DNA of 64,000 bases, taken from assembly GCA_030272585.1 (NCBI GenBank), contig BSYQ01000004.1, forward strand, positions 3,286,001 through 3,350,000, read 5' to 3'. The DNA is from Bryopsis sp. KO-2023. Lineage: Eukaryota > Chlorophyta > Ulvophyceae > Bryopsidales > Bryopsidaceae. The notes below the pieces were generated by a model that had not been told where the DNA came from, did not search any database, and saw nothing but the letters and a program-made list of their open reading frames with translations. A program made the position numbers and the translations under genes. Numbering within the stretch: position 1 is the stretch's first letter; each line of letters opens with the position of its first letter. This document shows positions 1-11,395 of this stretch, in pieces.

Positions 1-485
1 TCTTGGAAATCAATGCTTTTTGTTTTTTGGATTGTCGCAGGATGGCACATCACTCATCACATCTCATCACATCTCATTTTTTTATTTGCAGGATGAATCA
101 CTTGTATGGAACATACATATACTATATTAATAATAATTGTCAGCACTCCCAATTGTAGTTCCCTTCAAGAAAAACTTACAAAATATATAATATAATTTGA
201 TATATATGCAGCAATGGGCTGGACTGGATGAGTAATCTCTTTTTTTTTACTTTTGAGTTTCAATTTGGTTTTCATCAGGCTGACTAATATGATAAATACA
301 TACATATAATGCAATGCACTCGCTTGGAAATTGGGAATGTTGGGATTCTGAAACTGCAAAATGCAAGATTGGTCTATTTGAGTAACCCAAAAACACACTG
401 AGAAACATTTTTCACTGTCCAAATTTTTTTTTACAAATCCAAATTTTGGACTGTTTTAACCACCCCCTTTTGCCCCCCTCACGAA

Positions 486-1690
486 TCGTCCCCCACCCTG
501 CCCATTTTTGGGTTTTGAGTCGATCGCTGAGGTGAGGGAGACTAGGGGGTGGCCCATCAAAATAATAATAAACCAAATTTTTGTCCGTAATATCATCTTC
601 ATAGAAAAAGTATCACTCCTGTCCATTTTTTTCCATCTATTACCCCATTTCTGTACTCCCCCTCTTTTTGAAAACTAAGGCTTTTCTCAAAACACCAGCC
701 CATTCCTTTTCTTCTGACCCTCATCATCCAATTCTGTTCCAACTTAAACTTTTCATCTTTTTTTGGTCCCCATCACTGGCCCCCCCAAAAAACCTTTCCA
801 CCACCCATTTTTGGGTTTTGAGTCGATCACGGCCGACCTCATTCAAATAGAGGTTGGTGCTCATGCACCTGACACTGATCGCTTTGGGGCAAAAAAAACA
901 ACTCGTAATCCACTTGAAAAAAGTCAAGTGTAAATATATGCCATTCAATTTTATGGACCAGTGAAATCCACCTGTTGAAACTCAGATTCACTCTTGAAAA
1001 CCACACTCCTTCAAACACTGATTTTTCTTTCACTCCAGATGTATCCAAAGCCCTGTTCATAAACTTCCCAGGTCATAATGTCCCACGATAAATGTTTCAC
1101 TTGCCACCCCAGGCCAGCAAACCCCTCACTGAACAAAAGGAGTCGAACCAGATCCCACCTTGTTGTGTTCTCCTCCGCTTCCCCCCGAAACCTTTCTCAA
1201 CCACCCATGTTGAGGTGGGGCCGCCCAGTCCATCACCGCCGACCTCATCTAAATAGAGGCTGGTGGTCATGCACCTGACACTTTCTTTTTTAAAGGTTTT
1301 GCAGGGAAGAAAAAGAAATCCAATCTTTATGAAATCGAATGCACCAGAAGTTTATTTTATTTGTTCCTTAATCCCCACTCAATCTTCAATTTTGCTCTCT
1401 CTTTTTTTGCCAGTTCATTCCTTTTTTCTTCCATTCATATACCTTTTTTGTCGGGGGTTCCCATAATTCCACCAGAATTCCCAGTTCCATTTTTTTTTGT
1501 CCATTCATAAACCTGAATTATTTTTTTCGTTCACCACCAAAATTCCCAGAACCTTTTTTTTTTCCCAATGCAACCTGTTCCGTTGTCCAACCACTTCCCC
1601 CCATTACCCAATTGACCACCCATGTTGAGGTGGAGCTTTTGGTCGATCACCGCCCCACATCCAAACAGAGGTTGGTGTTGATCAACTGTT
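486..1690. repeat. Four diverged copies of a ~75-bp module
   Basis: Copies lie near 486-540, 803-878, 1203-1282 and 1614-1690. Each starts with a CCCATTTTTGG or CCCATGTTGAGG block, continues through a GTCGATCACCGCC-like core and an AAATAGAGGTTGGTG block, and two end in GTCATGCACCTGACAC or a close variant. The spacing is about 320-410 bp and the DNA between the copies is T/C-rich and unrelated. No reading frame is kept across copies. This looks like an old dispersed or tandem duplication; no transposon ends are visible. Confidence 0.6.
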
Positions 1691-1829
1691 CAATATTTTT
1701 TCTGGGTTTCAAGGGGGAAGAAAAAATCCCCCAAAAAGTATCCTGTTTTTTTGCGCCGTATAATCCAATATTTCCCTACCATATCGTTCAAGCCCATCTG
1801 CTGCATCCATCAAGAATTCAATGAAAAAT

Positions 1830-2030
1830 AAAAAATCAAAGAATCTGCTGCCTCCAAGAATAAAAAATCAAAGAATCTGCTGCCTCCAAGAATAAAAAAT
1901 CAAAGAATCTGCTGCCTCCAAGAATAAAAAATCAAAGAATCTGCTGCCTCCAAGAATAAAAAATCAAAGAACCTGCTGCCTCCAAGAATAAAAAATAAAG
2001 AATCTGCTGCATCTAAGAATCAAAAATGAA
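1830..2030. repeat. 32-bp tandem repeat, about 6 copies
   Basis: The unit contains GAATCTGCTGCCTCCAAG followed by an A-rich stretch and recurs at 1841, 1873, 1905, 1937, 1969 and about 2000, a fixed 32-bp step with the last copies diverged. It is a minisatellite. The period is not a multiple of three, so it is not coding. Confidence 0.85.
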
Positions 2031-2130
2031 AAATAAAGAATAAAGAATTGCATCCAAAAATCAAGAATCAAAGAATTCGCTGCATCCAAAAATCACATTC
2101 ATTTTTGACTTTCCATGTCGCTTATGACAT

Positions 2131-2345
2131 CCACTGATTTCCCACTGGTTCTCGACCACCAGCCCCTAACGATTTCCAAATCCATTTTGTAATTGTTCTC
2201 CACTGATTTCCCACTGGTCCTCCACCACCAGCCCCTGATGATTTCCATTTCCATTTTATATATATGTTCTCCACTGATTTCCCACTGATCCTCCACCACC
2301 AGCCCCTGATGATTTCCATTTCCATTTCGTAATTGTTCTCCACTA
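2131..2345. repeat. 69-71 bp tandem repeat, about 3 copies
   Basis: The phrase CCACTGATTTCCCACTGG begins units at 2131, 2200 and 2271, and a truncated unit starts at 2340. Each unit also has CCACCACCAGCCCCTGATG followed by TTTCCATTTCC. The long minus-strand reading frames here only reflect the repetition. Confidence 0.85.
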
Positions 2346-2836
2346 AGCTCTTCTCCTCCAACCAACAATACTCCAATCCACCACTTCGATCCACCAGCCC
2401 ATCCAAAGTATCTCTAATACATTCTCCCTTTTCCCCATTTCTCCCATTTTCCCTATTTTTGGACTCAGGTTTGACAAAAAATCATAAAGGTAATGTATTT
2501 TTACTTTTGTGTTTAATACTTTAGACACGGTTACTTCACCCCCCCACTCTTTTGGTTCCCAGAGCAACTGACAGACATTGCTTTGGGATTTTTTTTTTTT
2601 TTAGTTCCTATCCCTCCCTGATCATGAACCTACCTACATAGGCCCACAATCTTCTTTTTTGGTTAATGATTCCAGTTTTTTTTTGTTTTTTTTTTTCATA
2701 CTTCTTTTTTCTGGAATCATCATTTTTTTTTTTTTTTTTTTTGAAGTTCAACTAAAAAAATCCCCTTCCCCTAACACTACATATTTTTTTTTCTATTTTT
2801 TTTTTTTTCTAGGTTTCTTTGTATCTTTAGGTGTAT

Positions 2837-2902
2837 GTTGGCCCCCAGAAATATCCAGTTGCCGTGAGGGCCAACTGGATATTCCTTTCTCTGGGGGCCA
2901 AC
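2837..2902. repeat. Long inverted repeat (hairpin)
   Basis: The left arm GTTGGCCCCCAGA plus AATATCCAGTTG faces CCAACTGGATATT plus CTCTGGGGGCCAAC across a short spacer (CCGTGAGGG). The arms pair over about 26 bp with small bulges. It lies directly beside the apparent donor site of the last exon assigned to the gene at 2908-6479. It could be a small foldback element or MITE remnant; no target duplication was recognised. Confidence 0.75.
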
Positions 2903-2907
2903 ATAAC

Positions 2908-5900
2908 CTTGGCCCTTTTTGCCTTCCTTGCCCCCCGAGGAGCAAGGACAGCGGCGTCGTCCCTTGCTTTCCTTTTTGACCCGGCACGAGGGATCCTGAG
3001 GTCTGAAAGAAAAGGGAAAAAAATACAGGTTATTTCTTTTTTTTATATTATTTAGAAAAAAAATGTGATTTCCAGGAAAAATAAATGACTGATTCTTTTA
3101 GTAAAAAAATTGGCAGCCAAAATCCAGCTCAATATATCAACTTTCCACAGGTACACTTTCACAAGGAATTTTTCCAGGTTTACTTTATGTTAGAAAAAAG
3201 AAAAAAAAAACTGCGTAAAATTCGATGATTAATAACAACTGTACTGCTCGTTGCAAAAACAAGAAAAGAACGTATCAGGGCCCACTGACCCCATTTAGAC
3301 CATGAAACACCCAAAAAAAAAAATCTGCTTTTCATACCTTTGTCCACGTTCATTTTCACCGGGAGAGGAACAAAAGCGAACTGGGGGGACGTGAGGTCTG
3401 CTCATATACACAAATATTTAGTAGCCAACTCAACAAAACAAAAAAGAAAAAAGCAATACGCACACTATACATTGATTTATTTATTTTCTGTGACAGTACA
3501 TTCTTGAAACCTTTGGGAATCGAACCCAAACACCTTTCTGGTTTCAATCTATATGTTTGGTTGGCCAAGGAATTCGGATAAGCAAAATTTTCTGGGATTA
3601 TCCAGATCAGCGTTCCGGTCAGCGTTTTTTCTTATTGTTGCTGGGGTAGAGAGCCAATATAACATTATGATCATACAGTGGCTTATTTTTGAGTCAGCCT
3701 ATCAGATTTTTTCCAGCTTTTAAACCATTCTCACCATCATCAACCTCCATGCGATCATCGGCGACTTGGGGGACAGGGACGGAGACGGGGACTTGAGGAA
3801 CGGAAACAGAAATTGGGACCGGAACAGGGACGGGAATTGGGACGGGGACGGAGACGCGGACAAAAGCTTTTTTCTTCTTGAAATCTGCCCATACACACAC
3901 CCACACACAACCACATTCAGCAATTAAACACTACACAAGGAATGAATGACATTTCGGATAAAAATCAAAGAAAGGGAGGGGGCTGCACTCAGGAGGAAAG
4001 AGAACAAAAAAACCAATGAAAAATTCAGAGTGAGAATGAGCGATGACTTACCATTCAGACTTCCGATCGACATTGCACCTCCTTGGGCAGGAGTCCAAGT
4101 CTGTCCGGCACTAGGCGCATGTTGGCTTGAAGACGCTGCTGCAGCTGATGCTGTGTCTTCTTTGTTTGTTTGGACCCTTGACCTACATGAATGCAGTTCA
4201 CAACATCAAAAAAAACACATTGGCAAATGACAGTGGCAAATGACTGTGGAAATGCATGGAGCTTTCAACCTGGGTGAGTAATTATATTCCACTCTGAAAT
4301 AGAAAAATTAAAATAGATGACAACAGTGGCATTTCCTGGGTTTATTTTCCACATACCTTTTCACTTTAGGAATGCTTTCGTCAGCTGACACCACAGCCTG
4401 CTCAGCGACATTGCTTCCTGTAACATCCTGTGGAAACTGGGGTCCTTCTTTCTGATTGTTTGACTTTTTCTTGGCTTCGGTGGCGGATGATTTCGCAACA
4501 CGGACAGTCTTTCGCTTTTCCAGAACTGGGATGGTCATCTCGACAGCATTTCCTCCTCCAGGCACATCTGAAAGAAACAATAAAAATAAAAAATTGAATC
4601 TAAGATTTTAAGTGTTGAATCTGAAAGGGTAAAAGCATTCTGGGGAGAGAAAACTGAGGGGGATTGTTTTTGTGGGCTGCTTTACACAAAAACATTTTCA
4701 GGTTTTCTGCTGGAGGACATATGTTTCATGTGACAGACAAAATCATCATGAATAACATTAGTACGCTTCAGAAAACAGGTTCAAGAAAGGTTTTTAAAAG
4801 CAAATGACTGTACCTGCAGTTATCTTGATGATGGAATCTCCCACTTTTTCCGAATTGAAGCGGAAATGGACTTGCACTTCGCCCCTTGCTGTTCGATTTC
4901 AGGACTTCCTTTCCCAACAGAAAGCTCCGATTGCCTGAACAGACATTTCCAGAAAAATTATAAGTAACAAATCAAGACACATTTTCCTTCTTCAAAAATG
5001 TAAAATGGGGGCGGGGCAAGGGGGGTAATATCTGAAATGCATCCATATGATTCTCACAGAAATTCAACAAAATGCACAAGACTTGTTTTCTTTTCACTCT
5101 GATTTTTTTTTTTGGTACCGTTAAGAATTCTGGACTCACCGTCAGCACATCCTTGAGCGCCCATGACTTCAGGCTGGTTCGCCTTTCCTGGATCAGCCAA
5201 AATTGTGACCGTCACCGGGACACCGTCGACCTGATCACCACCAAGCGCAATGGTGGTCTTCACTTCAAATTCCTCCCCGATTCGTGTCAGTCTGGGTTCC
5301 GATGAAGTCAAGGACAATGGAGGGCCCTGGCTGACCTCCCCTTCACCCCCACCAACACCAGAGACAGCACCAGCAGCACCATCAGATGCAGCAGCAGCAC
5401 CATCAGCGCCATCACCATCAGCACCATCACCAGTAGCACCTGCGGGACCATCAGAAGCAGCGCCCCCTGCAACAGAAATCAGCACATTCTCTCGAACCCT
5501 GTTTTTTTTTCCCCTTAAACACTAGCTGCAATAAATCACACAGTAGCCACAATCAACAGGAATTGGTAATGGGTGATGTTCAGTTATACATGTATAATCA
5601 GATCACGCAATACCGCCGGTGAGTTTGCAAAAGACAAAGCAACTGATGTGGGCTTTTTTTTCAGGTGTTGTATTTTTTATTTTTGAAGGCAACATTTTTT
5701 CGGCGTTCTGTAAAATTGTTTTCATTTTGTTCCACACTTGAAATCAGTCTTGACCACATTCAAGGCGTGTCAAGATTTTTTCAGTTTTTCTTCTTTCAAC
5801 CTCCTTTTTAAATTTCAGCGGGATGTTTTTTCTTTCTTACCGTCGGCAGCATAGTAGTTCTCGACTACTCTTTCCCAATCGAAGGCACGTGCAGGCGGGG

Positions 5901-6479
5901 TTGAAGGCGTTGTCGGAGTCCTCGGACTTTGGGGGGGGGGGTAGTGGTGGTGGGAGTGGGATCGGGATCCGGCACACGGACTGAAAGCTGCGGAAAAGGT
6001 GGGTCAGCAGGAGGGGGGGTTGTGTGTGGGGCAGTCATGGAGGTGGAACCATCTAAAACAGAAAACATCTCAGAGAATTAATACATGTGTATAGTGTTGT
6101 GATATCAGTTTTTTTTTCCCATCAGAATTAACATAACAACATACATTCAGTGCTCACAAGAATTATTCAATCGCCTTTAAAGCTAAACGAAAGACCAAAC
6201 AAGATTCTTTTTTTTTTTTCTTTGGATTTCAGGATTTGGGAGATGAAACATGTTTGCGTAAATCTCAGCTCATAATTTTTTCTTTCTCTCAGTTTGGATA
6301 TCCGAAAAATATCCAGGATATTCGCATCAAAGTAATAAATTGTTTTCTTTGTTCTTTTATCAAACGTTAAATCAGGTTGGCTTTCAGAGTTTTTGCAGTT
6401 GTTGAAGATTGACTTTTTTTTGCTCCCTACCCATCTGGCCTGGCTCGGTCTCTCGGTCTTTCTCTTTCCCTTCTTGCAT
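2908..6479 (-). CDS. Multi-exon Pro/Ala/Gly-rich protein with an Ig-like stretch (3' end unresolved)
   Basis: Minus-strand exons joined by GT-AG splice sites: 6431-6479, 5841-6052, 5140-5466, 4814-4934, 4357-4567, 4052-4182, 3735-3884, 3338-3397 and 2908-2995. Phases agree across all junctions except for frame breaks inside two exons. The product starts MQEGKEKDRETEPGQ, then has a Thr/Pro-rich stretch, an Ala/Gly/Asp-rich stretch, a beta-rich part (VPVTVTILADPGKANQ and, in the next exon, GDSIIKITA) that resembles bacterial-type Ig-like folds, a Lys-rich linker, and a Val/Pro dipeptide run (VPVPIPVPVPVP). Oddities: a C11 tract in the second exon and a GGGG in the fourth exon each shift the frame by one base. 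The exon after 2908 is not found; reading through the hairpin meets a stop near 2793. The start Met is a guess. Function unknown; a surface or matrix protein is an inference from composition only. Confidence 0.55.
3504..3547 (-). other. tRNA-like minihelix (acceptor-type stem plus T-arm) inside an intron
   Basis: On the minus strand an 8-bp stem TTGAAACC/GGTTTCAA encloses a short linker and a T-arm with a 6-bp stem and the 7-base loop TTCGATT; GGTTCGATTCC-type B-box bases are present. No D-arm or anticodon arm fits between, so this is not a normal tRNA. It sits in the intron 3398-3734. A truncated tRNA or tRNA-derived SINE tail is the likely origin. Confidence 0.5.
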
Positions 6480-6957
6480 GGCACCGCCGGTTTCGCAGAA
6501 ACTCTCCTCAGATTCTGACACATCCAGCCAAGCACAAGTTGAGCAACAGCCAATCAGAAAATTTTTATATGTATCAACCAGTTTTGCAGTTCGAACGATA
6601 GTTTTTCAATCCAGTTTTTTCACTTTTTTTTTTCTCTGCGGATTTATTGGGGACAGTCGGTCCAAAATTCAGGGCGATAGTGGCAGCTCTTGAAGATAAT
6701 TTTTTTCACAGTTTTCAGTTTCCAAGGTGCTCGGCACTTTCACAAGGTATTTTCACTAGGTTTTTTATCCATCTAGGATGCAACTGTGGGGGTTTCTAGA
6801 AGTGACAAAATTGAGCTGCATTTTTTCAATTTTCAAACTCAATTTTCAAGGGCAAAGATTCAAAAGTCGATATTTGGGTGTGTTGGGAGCTGGGGTCTAG
6901 TTATGGCCCATTCCTCAGTGAATAGCTTTGAATAAGAACTTATTTTTCCTTCGTCGC
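6480..6957. other. 5' flank, no supported gene
   Basis: T-rich DNA upstream of the minus-strand gene start at 6479. Around 6640-6690 a minus-strand stretch could be 5' untranslated sequence. No promoter motif was recognised. Confidence 0.3.
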
Positions 6958-7171
6958 GATGTTTCGAGCGTCGAACCTCACCAAAGATGCAAAACACGCT
7001 CCTCCGTACGCAATCGCAATCTTCGGCAACAAGGAATCGAAAATGTCGCGCAGCGAATCCCTTGGCGGCGAAAATTTCGGTGTACCCCCATTACTCCGAC
7101 CCCTGTTACTCCGACCCCTGTTACTCCGACTCAAAAAAAGGGGGGGGTTGGGTTTAGGGTTTAGGGTTTAG
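6958..7171 (+). CDS. Possible first exon of an unknown protein
   Basis: An ATG at about 6958 opens MFRASNLTKDAKHAPPYA and a frame that runs into the telomere-like repeat and ends there. The first 125 bases are more GC-rich than the surroundings and look coding on the plus strand, but a minus-strand frame (ending IAYGGACFASLVRFDARN) is equally open. No domain is recognised. Confidence 0.25.
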
Positions 7172-7186
7172 GGTTTAGGGTTAGCG
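7146..7186 (+). repeat. Interstitial telomeric repeat (TTTAGGG)n
   Basis: About five consecutive TTTAGGG units (the plant-type telomere repeat) lie in a GC-rich patch. They are flanked by ACTCCGACCCCTGTT repeats at 7095-7137 that reappear inverted at about 7321-7357, and followed by several GACCGGCGCG units (7190-7285). The arrangement is subtelomere-like and was probably captured during break repair. Confidence 0.85.
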
Positions 7187-7384
7187 CGACCGGCGCGCGC
7201 CAAGCGAGTGGGCTAAACAAGCGCGGGGTAGACCGGCGCGAACCGGCGCGCGTCGAGCGACCGCGAGGTAGACCGGCGCGCGCCGACTGTCAGACATGGG
7301 AGCTGTCTCGATGTCAGACATGGACGGAGTCGGAGTAACAGGGTCGGAGTAACAGGCATAAACCAGAATTTCGACTCCCTCCCC

Positions 7385-7741
7385 ATGTCAGACATGGAAG
7401 CTGTTCCGATGTCAGACATGGACGAAGTCGAAGTCCCATCGGAGTCCACACTTTTTGCTCCAAAAGCAGCCTCATTGGAGACTCTCGCGCTGCCAGCCAA
7501 CTTGATGAAAAACATTCTTGCTGCGAGTGAACGCCTTGTACTTTATGAGCTCGTTCGAGTGGTGGACGCTCACGCCTCCAATCTACCACAGACGAACCGA
7601 GGTGGAGACATCCCAAGGGACGTTTTCTTGACGTCTTCGAATAAGTCGAAATGCGAACAGACCTTCTTAAGCTTGCGTCCCCAGTATAACCCTGTGTGGG
7701 GTTTTGCACGCCTGGATCCCATATGTGACGATCTCATGTGA
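7385..7741 (+). CDS. Unknown protein or exon, 118 codons
   Basis: Open frame MSDMEAVPMSDMDEVEVP to ARLDPICDDLM then stop, beginning within a short repeat (TCAGACATGGAAGCTGT, TCAGACATGGACGAAGT) that also occurs about 80 bp upstream at 7301-7330. Codon use and amino-acid mix (Leu, Val, Ala helix in the middle, LMKNILAASERLVLYELVRV) look real. No family recognised. It may be the 3' exon of a gene starting near 6958 that was interrupted by the telomeric insertion; that is inference. Confidence 0.35.
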   Translation: MSDMEAVPMSDMDEVEVPSESTLFAPKAASLETLALPANLMKNILAASERLVLYELVRVVDAHASNLPQTNRGGDIPRDVFLTSSNKSKCEQTFLSLRPQYNPVWGFARLDPICDDLM

Positions 7742-8755
7742 CGATATGTCAGACCCATGTATGCACCCGACATGGGAATCCTGGAGCAAAAGAAAAGTCT
7801 ACTGCCTTTTTGCTGTTTCAAAATTATTGGCTTTTGAACAATGAGAAAGAAATCCAGATGGATGCTGACATGTACTGAAGAACTCAAAGCAAAAATTTTG
7901 GGCCCGGCCAAAAAAAAAAAGTGAATGAAACGCACACCCAACATGCACCGAAAATTTCTTTGCTTTACAAATCAGGAAAAACTACAGTCCCAATCCTCAT
8001 AGAAAATCATTCAACTGGAGTCTAAAATCCCCCCAAACACCAAGGCGGGGGGGACTGAAAAAAAAAGAAAAAAGAACCTCCCCATTCGCAACAGTTAGCC
8101 AGCCGACCCCCTCCAAAGGACTATGTAAAGATCATCAATCATAAAAGTTCATAAGTACAGACCACCAACCAGATATCGACAAAAACCAAAAACAGAAACT
8201 CGCTAATTTCCGAGTCCCCTGTTCGAAAAGCTTGTTCAGCTTTTTGTCTTGCAATATATATATATATGAATATATCAGGACTGTTTTTCTTTTTCACTTC
8301 ATCATTTTCAAAGCAAAGTCAGCAATTCTGTGTGTTTTTCCACCAAGACTGTAGTGGCATCTTTTCTTGACCGAAATATGTTTGAAACACCCTCCCAAAA
8401 AAAAAAAACGAAAAACAAAAAAAAAGTATAAATTATACAGCCATCAAATCAAAAGGAAACAAAAAAAAAGTATTGAGGCTTCATAGCAATTGAAAGGAAA
8501 AAATTCTTCTCCTTTGTTTTGTTCTTGGAAATCCTAAATGATGCTGTCCATATTCAGAATTTCCAGCGAAAAAAAAGACTTATATCACCTCAAATCAAGA
8601 CGAAAAACACCCCCTCCCCCCTCCCCAACCAAAAAAAAAAACAGAAACAAGCAAAAAAACATGTATAAAAACCCCTACCCCCAATGACAAAGCAAAATTA
8701 AAAAAAAAAACACCACAGATTCAACGTTGAATCCATAATAAAAAAGGAAAATAAT
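7742..8755. other. AT-rich intergenic DNA
   Basis: Runs of A and T and small TA repeats (about 8256-8268). No splice-supported exon, RNA gene or mobile element was seen. Confidence 0.4.
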
Positions 8756-8855
8756 AAGTTATTGCTCATAACATATTCGTAATAAGTTATTGCTCATAAC
8801 ATCCAAACAGCTTGATCAAAAGATCCCCCCAAGTTGGCCGGCTTCTCTTTTTTGA
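8756..8855. repeat. ~100-bp dispersed repeat, copy 1
   Basis: Contains ATAAGTTATTGCTCATAACAT twice, then AGATCCCCCCAAGTTGGCCGG. A reverse-complement copy lies at about 24541-24645. Next to it begins the larger duplicated block 8860-11395. Confidence 0.75.
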
Positions 8856-8859
8856 TCAC

Positions 8860-10016
8860 ACCAATATATAAAAGAAGAAAACCAGCGAGAACAAAAAATA
8901 GCGTTTGCTTTCCTCCTTTATTCTTTTTTTGCTCTCCTTATTCTGTTTCTTTCTTTCAACCCAAACACCAACATCACCGAAATCGGCCTTCTGTACTGTA
9001 TGTATGATTTTTTCTACTGTATATGGACATATTCCACATCTTTACATCTGTTTTTTTTTGGTGGTTGTTTTCCTTGCATCTCTCTCTTTACCTTGCCAAA
9101 ACACATTCCAGAAACCGGGGTTCATATGACAGTCGGCAGGGGTTTTCCCCTTCCAATCATTTCTTCCCCCCAAGAAATCCCCTCATGAGAACATGATCAT
9201 CCTCACTTTACAGTCACACTTAACTTGCCTACAGCAAGACAGTCAGTGCAGCCAGTCTGACAGCAGCCAGTCTGAAAGTAGACATTCACTTGTACAAATT
9301 ATGAACAGTACTGGGGAGAAGCATGAACCAATGGCATGTCTTCTCATGACACCCCCTGACCAGGGTGTATATTATGACCATTGTTGGAATTTTCCAGACA
9401 AGAAAGACGAACTTTCATGTCCTCGAATTAAAAAAAACAACATGACTAACAGAGCTGTTCTTGAGAAGCCCATACCATGATTGTGACATAACTCGTTCTG
9501 TTTACAGAAAAACAGAAAAACACCACTGCACAATTGTTTTTCAGATTTTGTTGGGTCAACCCTGCAAATTGCTTTGACCCGTCACTTTTCTGGCCCCCTT
9601 TTTTTTTTCTCTCTCTCTCTCTTTTTTTTTGGCTTCATCTGTTCGACCCCTGTCTTTTTTTCGCCCTTTTCCTAAATAATTTTCACAAACTGCTTGCTTT
9701 TCCTTTCCAGACCTCCCCCCCCCCCCTTCATGCTCTTTCCTTGCATTTTCGACGGAACACATTTTTCTCAACCATTACACTATAATGTGGAAAACTCGCC
9801 AAACCAAAAGTTAATCATCATCCATGTTTTAAGCCGGGGAAATGGGGGCATCCCTGTTGTTGTTCAATTTCTCCATAACCCATGCAGGCCGTCGATAACT
9901 GTCCAGCCACAGCGCTTTCCTGGACTGCTTGTGAACGAAATCAGGTCCCCTGGGGTTTCGCTTGTTCGATCGATTGTCATAAAAGTCGGCAGGATTTCTG
10001 GATCGAAAAAAAAGTA

Positions 10017-10051
<35 letters not shown>

Positions 10052-11395
10052 AGATATATTGCTTGCTGATGTTAATCATTATAGAGTCAATGAACTACAC
10101 TCCGCCGATAGAACTCTGCACGTATTCAAAAAAAGTGAATAAGGGGGTCAGCCAATCGATCCATAAATTGAGCTGACAGGCATACGGCTTCCCCAAACAT
10201 CATTTCATCTCAGGAAAACTAGAAAAAGAAGAAAATAGACGAGAGAAAAGCAACAAGGAGACAATATGAGGGTGCATGATTTTTGCACCATTTTTTTGTT
10301 TTTTGGAGGGGGGGCTCTTTTTAAGTGCAAGTGGCCTGTATGCACAGTAGATCGATTTCAGAGGAGCGGGGCATTTTGAATGCAGATGTGGCAACCTGAA
10401 CAGGGCTTCCCAAGCAGCATCCTCTGATAGCTGAGCATCAGGAGTGGATGCTTTTTCTGTGCTTTTTTGCTGGGGGGATTGCTGCGATTGAGGTGGTGGT
10501 GGGGCTGCTGGTGCTCCTCCTGTTGCTGATGTCGAACCAGCTCCACTGACAAGCTCCACAGATTTTGCAACCACCTTTGCAAAAAAAGTCAACAGCCATA
10601 CACTCACGATTCTTTGTTTTCAATCACGATTTCCTTATCGACATATTTTTTTTTCAAGATGAAAATTTTGTACTAGCAGCATGAAGCACCCGTCTCTCCA
10701 TTAATGCAAAAAAAACCCATTTTCGCAGCAGTTTTTTTTTTTTTTTTTGCTCCATTCCTGAAATGTTGCAAAGAAGAAACGAACATCATCTGTGCCCCTT
10801 TTCTTGCTATATTATCTGATTTAAAAAAATTCCAAATTCCAAACCAAACCAACGAAACCAAATCCCCCCCCCCCCCAAAAAAAACAACAAAAAAAAACGG
10901 CTCTTGAGATGGGAAATACATGTGTTGGGGTTTCAACAATCAAGTTACCTCCATTTTTGAATAAACTTTTCCAGCTGTGCCGGTCCATTCAGATGCAGCC
11001 AAGGATCCTGTCACGCACAGCCCTTCACCCTCTTTTGTGTTCTGCTGAATCGATTTGGCCAAAGGTCCCCAAGCCGTCACATCAAACCTTCGCCCCCAAG
11101 AAGAATCACGCTGTCAATACAATGAATTCTGCCACTTTCCCCATAACCCCCCTTCCCAAACTTTGAATTAAGAAAAGGGGAAAAATTCTGGAAGTCTTCT
11201 GCAGACGTCTTGATATAGGCATCGCTTTATGAGCGCAAAAACAATGACAAAAAAAAAGAAGCAGCAAATTTGCTTTCAATTTTTTTGGACACTCATTCAT
11301 CCACCCTCATTCTGAAAAATCGATCGAGTGAAAGCCACCTGGGCAGCACCATCGTTTTAAATCTAAATGTAGTTTTTGGGGAGAGCTCTAAGAAA
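8860..11395. repeat. 2.5-kb duplicated block, copy 1 (inverted copy at 30430-33010)
   Basis: This block carries the last three exons of the OSB-type gene plus about 1 kb of 3' flank. It matches 30430-33010 in reverse-complement orientation along its length: the (CA)n at 10018-10047 pairs with (TG)n near 31724-31740, and the C-run at 9717-9727 with the G-run near 32050. Both copies have small indels. Confidence 0.9.
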
